From positions 1 through 5,238 of the forward strand of contig JAFCZZ010000137.1 of the NCBI GenBank assembly GCA_019314085.1: a stretch of 5,238 nt of DNA, read 5' to 3'. Shown piece after piece: positions 1-4,895 of the stretch. Source of the stretch: Deltaproteobacteria bacterium. Lineage in GTDB: Bacteria; Desulfobacterota; Syntrophia; Syntrophales; UBA2210. The translations under genes and the position numbers were made by a program. The notes under the pieces are model-generated. The model had not been told where the DNA came from. It saw only the letters and a list, made by a program, of their open reading frames with translations, and did not search any database. Each line of letters starts with the position of its first letter. The first letter of the stretch is position 1.

Positions 1-647
1 AGGGACATCTGCAGATCCAGGACGAGGTCTCCCAGATGATATCCTTCCTTGTAGATCCGCAACCGGGGGAGACGATCCTGGATATGTGCGCCGGTGTGGG
101 GATCAAAACGACACACCTCGCCCAACTGATGCACAACAAGGGCAGGATCGTTGCAATAGATATAAACCGCAAAAAGATTGAATCCTCGCAGGACCTCGCC
201 CGCAGGCTGGGTGCAACGATCATCGAACCGATCATTTACGATGCGACCCAGGACCCGCCGGAGGATCTGCGCGAGCGCTTTGACCGGGTCCTCGTGGATG
301 TCCCCTGCTCCGGTCTGGGAACATTAAGACGTAATCCCGAAATCAGATGGAATACTACTCCCGAGACCTTGGGTGCATTCCCCCCCCTACAGCGAGAAAT
401 CCTGAGCCACTCGGCCTCCTTATTGAAAAAGGGGGGAACTGTGGTGTACAGTACCTGCACCATCTCATCCGCGGAGAATGAAGCGGTCATCAAGGGATTT
501 CTGACCGATAACCCCGGTTTCGAATGTGTCCGCCCCGCTACCGTCCCAACCGAGATGCTGGACGGGGACGGGATGTTGAGGACATTCCCCCACCGCCACG
601 GGGCGGACGGCTTCTTCGGGGCAACACTCAAAAGGAAAGGAGGATAA
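1..647 (+). CDS. rsmB: 16S rRNA (cytosine-5) methyltransferase RsmB, C-terminal part (5' end outside window)
   Basis: This is the catalytic half of a SAM-dependent methyltransferase that makes m5C in 16S rRNA (RsmB/NOP2/Sun family). The reading frame is open to the left edge, and the residues before the first in-window Met (codon 36-38) read GHLQIQDEVSQ. That is the family's conserved QDExSQ entry to the Rossmann domain, so the Met is internal and the true start lies upstream, where a NusB-like RNA-binding domain is expected. Visible motifs are SAM-binding motif I (LDMCAGVGIKTTH, about 81-119), motif IV DVPCSGLGTLRRNPEIRW with one of the two key cysteines at 306-308, motif VI YSTCTISSAENE with the other cysteine at 456-458, and the C-terminal FPHRHGADGFFGA. 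Both cysteines are present, so the enzyme looks active. Motif I departs from the usual CAAPGGKT. The last codons (KGG) overlap the ribosome-binding site of the next gene, which suggests an operon. RsmF or another paralogue is less likely given the C-terminal motif. Confidence 0.94.
   Translation, partial: GHLQIQDEVSQMISFLVDPQPGETILDMCAGVGIKTTHLAQLMHNKGRIVAIDINRKKIESSQDLARRLGATIIEPIIYDATQDPPEDLRERFDRVLVDVPCSGLGTLRRNPEIRWNTTPETLGAFPPLQREILSHSASLLKKGGTVVYSTCTISSAENEAVIKGFLTDNPGFECVRPATVPTEMLDGDGMLRTFPHRHGADGFFGATLKRKGG
637..643 (+). promoter_or_regulatory. Shine-Dalgarno of the HD hydrolase gene
   Basis: AAGGAGG lies inside the last codons of rsmB, 7 nt before the ATG at 651. It is a near-perfect anti-SD match, fixes the start of the HD gene, and supports coupling with rsmB, whose stop is at 645-647. 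Confidence 0.85.
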
Positions 648-650
648 GCC

Positions 651-1247
651 ATGACACAGCACAGACCGACCCGCGAGGAGGCCCTCGCGCTTCTCCACCA
701 GTACAATAAAAGCGACAGCCTGCTAAAGCACGCCTATGCGGTGGAGGGAGTTATGCGCTACTGCGCACGCAAAAGGGGGGAAGATGAAGACGAATGGGGG
801 ATCATCGGTCTCGTTCACGACCTCGACTATGAACAGTTCCCCGATCAGCACTGCACCATGACACGGAAAATTCTCGAAGAGAACGACTGGCCGGATGCAT
901 ATATACGGGCCATTGTATCACATGGATGGGGGCTCTGCTCGGACGTGGAACCGGAGAGCACCTTGGAGAAGACGCTGTACGCAATCGACGAATTGACCGG
1001 CCTCGTCACGGCCAACGCCATGGTCCGTCCCTCCAGAAGCGTCATGGACATGAGTGTGAAATCGGTCAGGAAGAAGTGGAAGTCCCCGGCTTTCGCCGCA
1101 GGGGTGGACCGGTCGATTATTCAAAAGGGTGCCGAGATGCTGGGCCTTGAGATCGGTGAGCTGATTGAAGACACCATCAACGGGATGCGTGAGGTTGCCG
1201 GTGAGATAGGCCTGCAGGGAGATCCTGCAGAGAATATGAGTTCGTGA
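651..1247 (+). CDS. HD-superfamily metal-dependent hydrolase (COG2316-like), substrate unknown
   Basis: This 198-residue soluble protein has the metal-binding pattern of HD-domain phosphohydrolases: His27 (LLKHAYAVE), the His56-Asp57 doublet (GLVHDLDYE), His67, His91 (IVSHGWG) and Asp113 (YAIDELTGLV). The C-terminal part (VKSVRKKWKSPAFAAGVDR, then an EMLGLEIGELIE helix) resembles a family of predicted HD hydrolases annotated as COG2316 or HDIG-domain proteins. I recognise this from memory rather than from a search. Family members are presumed phosphohydrolases, but the substrate is not established. No signal peptide or membrane segment is seen. The ATG start is supported by AAGGAGG 7 nt upstream. 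The gene follows the rsmB stop by 3 bp, so it is probably cotranscribed with it. It converges on a minus-strand gene with only 14 bp between the stops and no evident terminator. A role in RNA or nucleotide metabolism would be a guess from context. Confidence 0.88.
   Translation: MTQHRPTREEALALLHQYNKSDSLLKHAYAVEGVMRYCARKRGEDEDEWGIIGLVHDLDYEQFPDQHCTMTRKILEENDWPDAYIRAIVSHGWGLCSDVEPESTLEKTLYAIDELTGLVTANAMVRPSRSVMDMSVKSVRKKWKSPAFAAGVDRSIIQKGAEMLGLEIGELIEDTINGMREVAGEIGLQGDPAENMSS
1212..1230. repeat. Short inverted repeat near the 3' end of the HD gene
   Basis: CTGCAGG (1212-1218) and CCTGCAG (1224-1230) form a perfect 7-bp stem with a 5-nt GAGAT loop. It lies inside the last codons of the HD gene. 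No T-run follows on the plus strand, so it is not a typical intrinsic terminator. It may weakly stabilise the mRNA end or be a chance palindrome. Confidence 0.45.
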
Positions 1248-1261
1248 AAGGGGGCAGCGGG

Positions 1262-1471
1262 CTACTGCATCTTTCTCCTGTCCGGACCGCCGTAGATACC
1301 ACCCGTCCCCCGTATGGGATCAATCCCGACAGTGACCCACTTCTCCTCGGAGTAGCGATAAAACCGCTTGATTCTATGCTCACAGATCAGCTTGTCGAGC
1401 ACCGTGCCGACTATATAATCATATGAGTTATCGGCATATTTTACCCTGAGATACAGTCCCTGTTCCGGCAT
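1262..1471 (-). CDS. Small conserved protein of unknown function, GSU3473-like (69 aa)
   Basis: The gene encodes 69 residues with no signal peptide or membrane segment. The N-terminal half has the pattern LYLRVKYADNSYDYIVGTVLDKLI, then a basic and aromatic stretch (HRIKRFYRYSEEKWV), a glycine-rich VGIDPIRGTGGIYGG, and the end PDRRKMQ. This layout (a short beta-strand with a Y-D/N-N/G-S-Y turn, LDKLI, a W-V-x-I/V-G-x-D-P-I/V-R-G motif, and a terminal G-P-E/D-R-R) is what I remember of GSU3473-family proteins in Geobacter-type bacteria. Function is unknown. The ATG start is supported on the minus strand by AGGGGGTGAT (complement of 1477-1486), one mismatch from the anti-SD partner AGGAGGTGAT, 5 nt before the ATG. 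It is transcribed opposite to its neighbours, converging on the HD gene and diverging from the MBL hydrolase gene. The shape of the protein and its good SD argue against a shadow frame; plus-strand frames over it resemble nothing. Confidence 0.83.
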   Translation of the reverse strand: MPEQGLYLRVKYADNSYDYIVGTVLDKLICEHRIKRFYRYSEEKWVTVGIDPIRGTGGIYGGPDRRKMQ

Positions 1472-1476
1472 GCCAC

Positions 1477-1486
1477 ATCACCCCCT
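1477..1486 (-). promoter_or_regulatory. Shine-Dalgarno of the GSU3473-like gene
   Basis: The minus strand reads AGGGGGTGAT here, matching AGGAGGTGAT at 9 of 10 positions and ending 5 nt before the ATG at 1471-1469. It decides the start of this small gene. Confidence 0.75.
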
Positions 1487-1611
1487 TTCACGGTTGGATC
1501 GTACCACGGGCTGCAGGAAATTTAAAGCAGAGAAAATCGCGGTGCGGGAATAATCGGTAACATTCCGTGTGCGAACCGTCCACCCGACTATGAGCGAATA
1601 CCTGAAATAGA

Positions 1612-1638
1612 TTGACTTTATAGCAAAAAAAATATAGC
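1612..1638 (+). promoter_or_regulatory. Candidate sigma70-type promoter for the MBL hydrolase-purC unit
   Basis: TTGACT (1612-1617) is followed after 15 bp by TATAGC (1633-1638). The spacer includes a run of eight A. The -35 is a 5/6 match, the -10 is weaker, and the spacer is shorter than the preferred 17 bp. A 17-bp spacer would put TAGCAA in the -10 position, which is poorer. Placement upstream of the hydrolase start fits. Confidence 0.42.
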
Positions 1639-1640
1639 AA
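1619..1640 (+). repeat. Direct repeat TATAGCAA around an A-tract
   Basis: TATAGCAA occurs at 1619-1626 and again at 1633-1640, a 14-bp period, with an A-run joining them. The second copy overlaps the proposed -10 element. The rest of the 1472-1676 gap shows no gene or clear structure to me. Confidence 0.6.
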
Positions 1641-1660
1641 GGCCCTTTGAACAGATGTTC

Positions 1661-1667
1661 GGAAGGA
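1661..1667 (+). promoter_or_regulatory. Shine-Dalgarno deciding the MBL hydrolase start
   Basis: GGAAGGA ends 9 nt before the ATG at 1677. It favours that ATG over the in-frame TTG at 1647, which lacks an upstream SD and would add ten residues (MNRCSEGWIQ) unlike the family N-terminus. Confidence 0.7.
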
Positions 1668-1676
1668 TGGATACAG

Positions 1677-2306
1677 ATGTTTTTGAAACAGATGCAGGTG
1701 GGACACATGGCGGTATTCGCCTATATCGTGGGTGACAAGGAAAGCGGTGAGGGATTGGTGATCGATCCTGCCGCGGACACTGAGCGCATCCTGTCGGAGG
1801 CCACCACCGCCGGGATCACCATCAGATACATCATTAACACCCACGGCCATGTTGATCACACCTCCGGGAACGCGGCCATGAAGGACCGAACGGGGGCAGA
1901 GATCATTATCCACAGGGACGATGCCGATATGCTCGTCTCCACCCCCTCCGCAGTGCTGCGCATGTTCGGCGCCAAGCTCTCTCCCCCCGCGGACAGAACC
2001 GTGCAGGATGGCGAGGACATTACCATTGGGAAGGTCGTGCTGCAAACCATACACACCCCTGGTCACTCACCCGGCGGCATGTCGCTCTATACGCCTGGGT
2101 ACGTCTTTACCGGAGACACCCTGTTTGTAGAGGGCCTGGGGAGGACAGACCTCCCAGGCGGATCGTGGAATACCATGCACGAATCGATCACAAAGAGACT
2201 TCTGACCCTCCCCGATGAGACCGTTGTCCTGCCGGGACACAACTACGGGAGGATGCCGACATCAACCATACAAAACGAGCGGGAAAACAACCCGTTTCTG
2301 AGATAA
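1677..2306 (+). CDS. Metallo-beta-lactamase-fold hydrolase (glyoxalase II-like, COG0491)
   Basis: This 209-residue cytosolic protein belongs to the MBL superfamily, glyoxalase II/ETHE1-like branch. Numbering from the ATG at 1677, the metal ligands are all visible: THGHVDH (His56, His58, Asp60, His61), TPGHSPGG (His130), FTGDTLF (Asp147) and LPGHNYG (His188). [10 protein letters not shown] after the Asp147 motif and the NPFLR end are typical of this branch. Members hydrolyse thioesters such as S-lactoylglutathione, or act as persulfide dioxygenases. The sequence does not allow a choice, and the short C-terminus lacks the extra substrate-binding domain of classical glyoxalase II. The start begins MFLKQMQVG, as in many relatives, and has a good SD. 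purC follows after 14 bp, so the two are probably cotranscribed, though no biochemical link is evident. A 192-codon antisense frame over its first half is a shadow. Confidence 0.92.
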   Translation: MFLKQMQVGHMAVFAYIVGDKESGEGLVIDPAADTERILSEATTAGITIRYIINTHGHVDHTSGNAAMKDRTGAEIIIHRDDADMLVSTPSAVLRMFGAKLSPPADRTVQDGEDITIGKVVLQTIHTPGHSPGGMSLYTPGYVFTGDTLFVEGLGRTDLPGGSWNTMHESITKRLLTLPDETVVLPGHNYGRMPTSTIQNERENNPFLR

Positions 2307-2314
2307 AAAGGGGG
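2307..2314 (+). promoter_or_regulatory. Shine-Dalgarno of purC
   Basis: AAAGGGGG directly follows the hydrolase stop (2304-2306) and ends 6 nt before the purC ATG at 2321. It is the only ribosome-binding signal in the 14-bp gap. Confidence 0.65.
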
Positions 2315-2320
2315 TTCCCG

Positions 2321-3205
2321 ATGGAGCATAACGCCGTGATCACGACAGACCTCGAACAATTGAAGCTCTTCAGCAGGGGCAAGGTGCGGGATGTATACGA
2401 AGTGGGGAACAGCCTCCTGATCATCACAACGGACAGGATATCCGCCTTTGATGTGATTATGGGCGATCCCGTCCCCGGGAAGGGAAAGATTCTGACACAG
2501 ATGTCCACCTTCTGGTTCCGCGAGATGGAAGACATCATCGCAAACCACCTGATCACGACGGACGTGAATGACCTCCCCGAAGAATGCACCCCCTATAAAG
2601 AGATACTGGAGGGGAGAAGCATGCTGGTCAGGAAGGCGGCTGCCCTTCCGGTGGAATGCGTGGTACGGGGATACCTCAGCGGCTCGGGATGGAAGGACTA
2701 CTGCTCCGAAGGGGCCGTTTCAGGGGTGCGCCTCCCTCCGGGCCTGAAAGAATCCGCACGGCTTCCAGAACCCATCTTCACGCCTTCGACCAAGGCCGAA
2801 GCGGGGGAGCACGATGCCCCCATGACACGGGGAGAGATGGAGACCCTGATCGGCCGCGACATGACAGAGAGGGTCATCGACGTCAGTATGGGGATCTACA
2901 CCAGGGCGCGGACGATTGCCGGAAAAGGCGGCATTATCATCGCCGACACCAAGATGGAATTTGGAACCGTCGATGGTGAACTGATACTGATAGACGAGCT
3001 TCTGACACCCGACTCATCACGGTTCTGGCCTGAAGATGATTTTGAGGAGGGACGCCCCCAGAAGAGTTTTGACAAGCAGTTCCTGAGAGATTATCTCCTC
3101 TCCATATCGTGGGACAGGAAACCGCCCGCCCCCCACCTTCCGCAGGATGTCATAACGGGAACGGTGAAAAAATATAAAGAGGCGCTGAGACGCATCGTGG
3201 GGTGA
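2321..3205 (+). CDS. purC: Phosphoribosylaminoimidazole-succinocarboxamide synthase (SAICAR synthetase)
   Basis: PurC joins CAIR and L-aspartate with ATP to form SAICAR in de novo purine synthesis, in the cytosol. The 294-residue protein shows the whole family pattern: GKVRDVYE (20-27, nucleotide-binding loop), TTDRISAFD (36-44), the first PROSITE-type signature [14 protein letters not shown] (109-122), [13 protein letters not shown] (153-165), the second signature IADTKMEFG (207-215) and [12 protein letters not shown] (225-236), then [12 protein letters not shown]. At 294 residues it belongs to the longer PurC type of about 290-300 residues rather than the roughly 240-residue E. coli/Bacillus type. 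The ATG is set by AAAGGGGG just upstream and by the position of the first conserved loop. It follows the MBL hydrolase gene by 14 bp. No other pur gene is in the window. No intrinsic terminator is seen after the stop, so some read-through into dnaJ is possible. Confidence 0.98.
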   Translation: MEHNAVITTDLEQLKLFSRGKVRDVYEVGNSLLIITTDRISAFDVIMGDPVPGKGKILTQMSTFWFREMEDIIANHLITTDVNDLPEECTPYKEILEGRSMLVRKAAALPVECVVRGYLSGSGWKDYCSEGAVSGVRLPPGLKESARLPEPIFTPSTKAEAGEHDAPMTRGEMETLIGRDMTERVIDVSMGIYTRARTIAGKGGIIIADTKMEFGTVDGELILIDELLTPDSSRFWPEDDFEEGRPQKSFDKQFLRDYLLSISWDRKPPAPHLPQDVITGTVKKYKEALRRIVG

Positions 3206-3226
3206 GACTTTTCAAGGGCGCTTCGC

Positions 3227-3255
3227 TTGACATGCCGACAGGCAATCGTTATCTT
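3227..3255 (+). promoter_or_regulatory. Near-consensus sigma70 promoter for dnaJ
   Basis: A perfect -35 TTGACA (3227-3232) is separated by exactly 17 bp from TATCTT (3250-3255), a 4/6 match to TATAAT. This predicts transcription starting near 3262 and a leader of about 75 nt before dnaJ. It is the best promoter match in the window. Confidence 0.75.
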
Positions 3256-3262
3256 AATTGAA

Positions 3263-3318
3263 CCGTTCGTATACCCCATGACAGGTTCGTGCGAACAGTA
3301 AATTCATCCACCGAACGG
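3263..3318. promoter_or_regulatory. Nested, co-centred inverted repeat in the dnaJ leader
   Basis: The outer arms CCGTTCG (3263-3269) and CGAACGG (3312-3318) and the inner arms GTTCG (3285-3289) and CGAAC (3292-3296) share one centre of symmetry, between 3290 and 3291. The GTTCG cores are 20 bp apart, as are the CGAAC cores. The outer left arm falls at about +1 to +7 of the predicted transcript. It could be a two-site operator or an RNA leader fold. It does not match CIRCE (TTAGCACTC-N9-GAGTGCTAA). Confidence 0.6.
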
Positions 3319-3336
3319 GAATCCATGCAATAAACC

Positions 3337-4395
3337 ATGAAGAATGACTACTACGCAACCCTTGGCCTGGGCAAAGATGCCTCAGCCGACGAACTAAAAG
3401 CATCCTACCGAAAGATGGCCTTGAAATACCACCCGGACAGAAATCCGGGAGACGCAGAGGCCGAGGAAAAATTCAAGGAGGCAGCCGAGGCATACGAAGT
3501 CCTGTCCGATCCAAGAAAGAGGGAGATATACAACCGGTATGGACACGAGGGATTGAAGGGAAATGGCTTCCAGGGATTTTCGGGTTTTGAGGACATCTTT
3601 TCGAGCTTCGGTGACATATTTGAAGGTATCTTCGGATTCGAGACCGGCAGGTCACGTTCACGAACGGCAGCCCGCCAGGGGGCTGATCTTCGCTATGACC
3701 TGAAGATCTCCTTTACGGATGCCGCATTCGGGGCGTCTCCAGAAATAGAGATAGAGCGGCTCGAAGGGTGTGAGAAATGCGGAGGCAGCGGCGCTACTCC
3801 CGGAACACAACCTTCGGTATGCCCGACGTGCCGTGGTGTGGGCCAGGTAACCAAGTCAAGCGGCTTCTTCAGCATCAGCTCCACCTGCCCTCAATGTCAC
3901 GGTGCCGGGCAGATCATAGAGGACCCCTGCAAGGCCTGTCGTGGGACGGGGAAAACGACGTTGCAAAAATCCATACAGCTGAAGATACCGCCGGGCGTGG
4001 AGACCGGTTCGCGGCTGAGGCTCCGAGGGGAGGGTGAAGAGGGAACATTCGGCGGGCCCAGGGGAGACCTGTACGTCTTTATATACATAGAACCACATGA
4101 ATTTTTTGAAAGGGATGGAGCCGATATCGTATGTCGCATCCCCATCCCCATGACCCGGGCAGTCCTTGGAGGAACAATCGAGGTCCCCACGCTGGAGGGC
4201 GTGGAACGGATGAAGATACCCAAGCATACCCCCCACGGCAAGGTATTTAAATTGCGAGGCAAGGGAATCCCTCACCTCCGGGGATTCGGAAGAGGGGATC
4301 AGCTGGTTCAGGCCGTGGTAGAGATGCCGGCCGCTCTGAGCAAGAAGGAAGAAAAACTGCTCAGGGAATTCGCCAAGCTGCGTGGCGAGCTATAG
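3337..4395 (+). CDS. dnaJ: Chaperone protein DnaJ (class I Hsp40)
   Basis: DnaJ delivers unfolded clients to DnaK and stimulates its ATPase in the cytosol. The 352-residue protein has the class I layout: a J domain (about 3-70) with HPD at 32-34; a Gly/Phe-rich linker (about 72-104) with DIF motifs ([18 protein letters not shown]); a zinc-binding domain with four intact CxxCxGxG repeats ([32 protein letters not shown]; cysteines 145/148, 162/165, 184/187, 198/201); and a C-terminal client-binding region with [18 protein letters not shown] and [17 protein letters not shown]. It is somewhat shorter than the usual 370-380 residues. The start is forced: an in-frame TAA sits at 3331-3333, and the next Met codon is inside the J domain. 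No usable Shine-Dalgarno precedes this ATG. dnaK and grpE are not in the window; the gene stands alone behind purC with its own promoter. Regulation by the palindromic leader is inferred only. Confidence 0.98.
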   Translation: MKNDYYATLGLGKDASADELKASYRKMALKYHPDRNPGDAEAEEKFKEAAEAYEVLSDPRKREIYNRYGHEGLKGNGFQGFSGFEDIFSSFGDIFEGIFGFETGRSRSRTAARQGADLRYDLKISFTDAAFGASPEIEIERLEGCEKCGGSGATPGTQPSVCPTCRGVGQVTKSSGFFSISSTCPQCHGAGQIIEDPCKACRGTGKTTLQKSIQLKIPPGVETGSRLRLRGEGEEGTFGGPRGDLYVFIYIEPHEFFERDGADIVCRIPIPMTRAVLGGTIEVPTLEGVERMKIPKHTPHGKVFKLRGKGIPHLRGFGRGDQLVQAVVEMPAALSKKEEKLLREFAKLRGEL

Positions 4396-4424
4396 ACACC
4401 ACTCTGTCTTTTTGCTAAAAGGCC

Positions 4425-4453
4425 TTGACTCGAAGAAGCAATAATAATAAGTG
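4425..4453 (+). promoter_or_regulatory. Possible promoter for the cold-shock gene
   Basis: TTGACT (4425-4430, 5/6 match to the -35) precedes an AT-rich block (AATAATAATAA, 4440-4450). The best -10 matches (AATAAT) lie only 9-12 bp away, and a 17-bp spacer gives the poor hexamer TAAGTG, so the exact -10 is uncertain. A promoter here would give a leader of roughly 65-70 nt. The 4396-4521 gap otherwise holds a weak AT-rich hairpin (CTTTT/AAAAG, 4408-4421) and purine-rich leader sequence. Confidence 0.35.
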
Positions 4454-4506
4454 TGTGCAAGGTCAAAGGGGGATTACGCGGGGAGTGTTCCAGAAAACCG
4501 GAGGAG

Positions 4507-4513
4507 AAGGGGG
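4507..4513 (+). promoter_or_regulatory. Shine-Dalgarno deciding the GTG start of the cold-shock gene
   Basis: AAGGGGG lies in a purine block starting GGAGGAG at 4500 and ends 8 nt before the GTG at 4522. It selects that GTG over an in-frame GTG at 4453, which would add 23 residues unlike any cold-shock protein N-terminus. Confidence 0.8.
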
Positions 4514-4521
4514 TACGGAAA

Positions 4522-4725
4522 GTGGCAGAAGGTACGGTAAAATGGTTTAATGAGAAAAAGGGGTTTGGTTTTATCGAAAACAGTGGTGGGGGAGAAGATG
4601 TGTTCGTCCATTTCAACGCTATACAGGGGGAAGGGTTCAAAACCCTGCATGAGGGGCAGCGCGTCAGCTTCGACATCGAGGATGGCGCGAAGGGCCTATC
4701 GGCAGCAAACGTGATAGCCCTGTAA
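4522..4725 (+). CDS. csp: Cold-shock domain protein (CspA family)
   Basis: This is a single cold-shock domain (OB fold) of 67 residues that binds single-stranded RNA or DNA and acts as an RNA chaperone in the cytosol. Both nucleic-acid-binding motifs are intact: RNP1 KGFGFI (13-18) and RNP2 VFVHF (27-31). The flanking signatures are [12 protein letters not shown] at the start and [11 protein letters not shown] at the end. The length is normal for the family (about 65-70). The GTG start fits both the family N-terminus (xAEGTVKWF) and the SD at 4507-4513. The frame remains open upstream to 4453, but that stretch is basic and not conserved-looking, so I treat it as leader. The gene lies 126 bp after dnaJ and ends in a strong terminator, so it is probably a separate unit. 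Whether it is cold-induced cannot be told from sequence; many paralogues are constitutive. Confidence 0.96.
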   Translation: MAEGTVKWFNEKKGFGFIENSGGGEDVFVHFNAIQGEGFKTLHEGQRVSFDIEDGAKGLSAANVIAL

Positions 4726-4730
4726 AGGTA

Positions 4731-4822
4731 CCATCGTACAGCAAGAACTATCGTATAACAAACAGAGGTGTCCTCGGCGTAGGGGATGCCTCTCTTTTTT
4801 TGGGGCATCTATCGTCTAACAA
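4731..4822 (+). repeat. Three imperfect copies of a 14-bp repeat around the csp terminator
   Basis: The copies are CCATCGTACAGCAA (4731-4744), CTATCGTATAACAA (4748-4761) and CTATCGTCTAACAA (4809-4822). Copies 2 and 3 agree at 13 of 14 positions, and copies 1 and 2 at 11 of 14. Copies 1 and 2 are tandem with a 17-bp period in the csp 3' UTR. Copy 3 lies past the terminator and ends 4 bp before the -35 of the efp promoter. They could be binding sites for a regulator of efp or remnants of a local duplication. Confidence 0.6.
4764..4801 (+). terminator. Rho-independent terminator of csp
   Basis: AGAGGTGTCCTC (4764-4775) pairs with GGGGATGCCTCT (4782-4793) to give a 12-bp stem including three G-U pairs, with a 6-nt loop (GGCGTA). 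C and then seven T follow at 4795-4801. The stem plus T-run makes this a confident intrinsic terminator about 40 nt after the csp stop. Confidence 0.92.
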
Positions 4823-4826
4823 TCTT

Positions 4827-4855
4827 TTGACATATTCAGGCAAATAGATTAGAAG
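4827..4855 (+). promoter_or_regulatory. Sigma70-type promoter for efp
   Basis: A perfect -35 TTGACA (4827-4832) is followed after 17 bp by TAGAAG (4850-4855), a 4/6 match to TATAAT. TTAGAA with a 16-bp spacer is an alternative register. It lies after the csp terminator and predicts an efp leader of about 35 nt. Confidence 0.62.
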
Positions 4856-4884
4856 TGCTGGTTCCCTGAAATTCGAAACGGCAC

Positions 4885-4890
4885 AGGAGA
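4885..4890 (+). promoter_or_regulatory. Shine-Dalgarno of efp
   Basis: AGGAGA ends 5 nt before the ATG at 4896 and supports this start, which also matches the EF-P N-terminus. Confidence 0.75.
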
Positions 4891-4895
4891 GAGCC

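Noticed and set aside
236..706. Minus-strand open frame of 156 codons over rsmB
   Set aside because: It is antisense to conserved methyltransferase motifs; the composition is Ser/Arg-rich as expected from reverse reading of GC-rich code.
1244..1426. Plus-strand 60-codon frame over the small minus-strand gene
   Set aside because: It has no family resemblance and overlaps a better-supported gene with its own SD.
1488..2066. Minus-strand open frame of 192 codons over the MBL hydrolase gene
   Set aside because: It lies antisense to a gene with intact metal-binding motifs, its product resembles no family I know, and it has a low-complexity Gly/His-rich composition typical of a shadow frame.
3257..3281. 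Sigma32-like promoter for dnaJ (ATTGAAC, then CCCCATGA)
   Set aside because: Both halves resemble heat-shock promoter elements, but the gap is only 10 bp, shorter than the usual spacing, and the halves lie downstream of a much better sigma70-type promoter. Not impossible, but not supported enough to annotate.
3278..3301. Seven-codon plus-strand ORF (MTGSCEQ) in the dnaJ leader
   Set aside because: It has no Shine-Dalgarno and lies across the inverted repeat; it is likely a chance frame.
3856..4275. Minus-strand open frame of 139 codons over dnaJ
   Set aside because: It is fully antisense to the zinc-finger and C-terminal coding region of dnaJ and has no recognisable motif.
4408..4421. Terminator after dnaJ (CTTTT/AAAAG hairpin)
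   Set aside because: The stem is 5 bp and AT-rich, and no T-run follows it, so it should not stop transcription efficiently.
4468..4513. G-quadruplex in the csp leader
   Set aside because: Only three runs of at least three G occur in the leader, with a gap of about 25 nt between the last two, so the usual quadruplex pattern is not met.
4308..4808. Minus-strand open frame of 166 codons over the dnaJ end and csp
   Set aside because: It runs through the csp terminator and across two real genes, and has no family resemblance.
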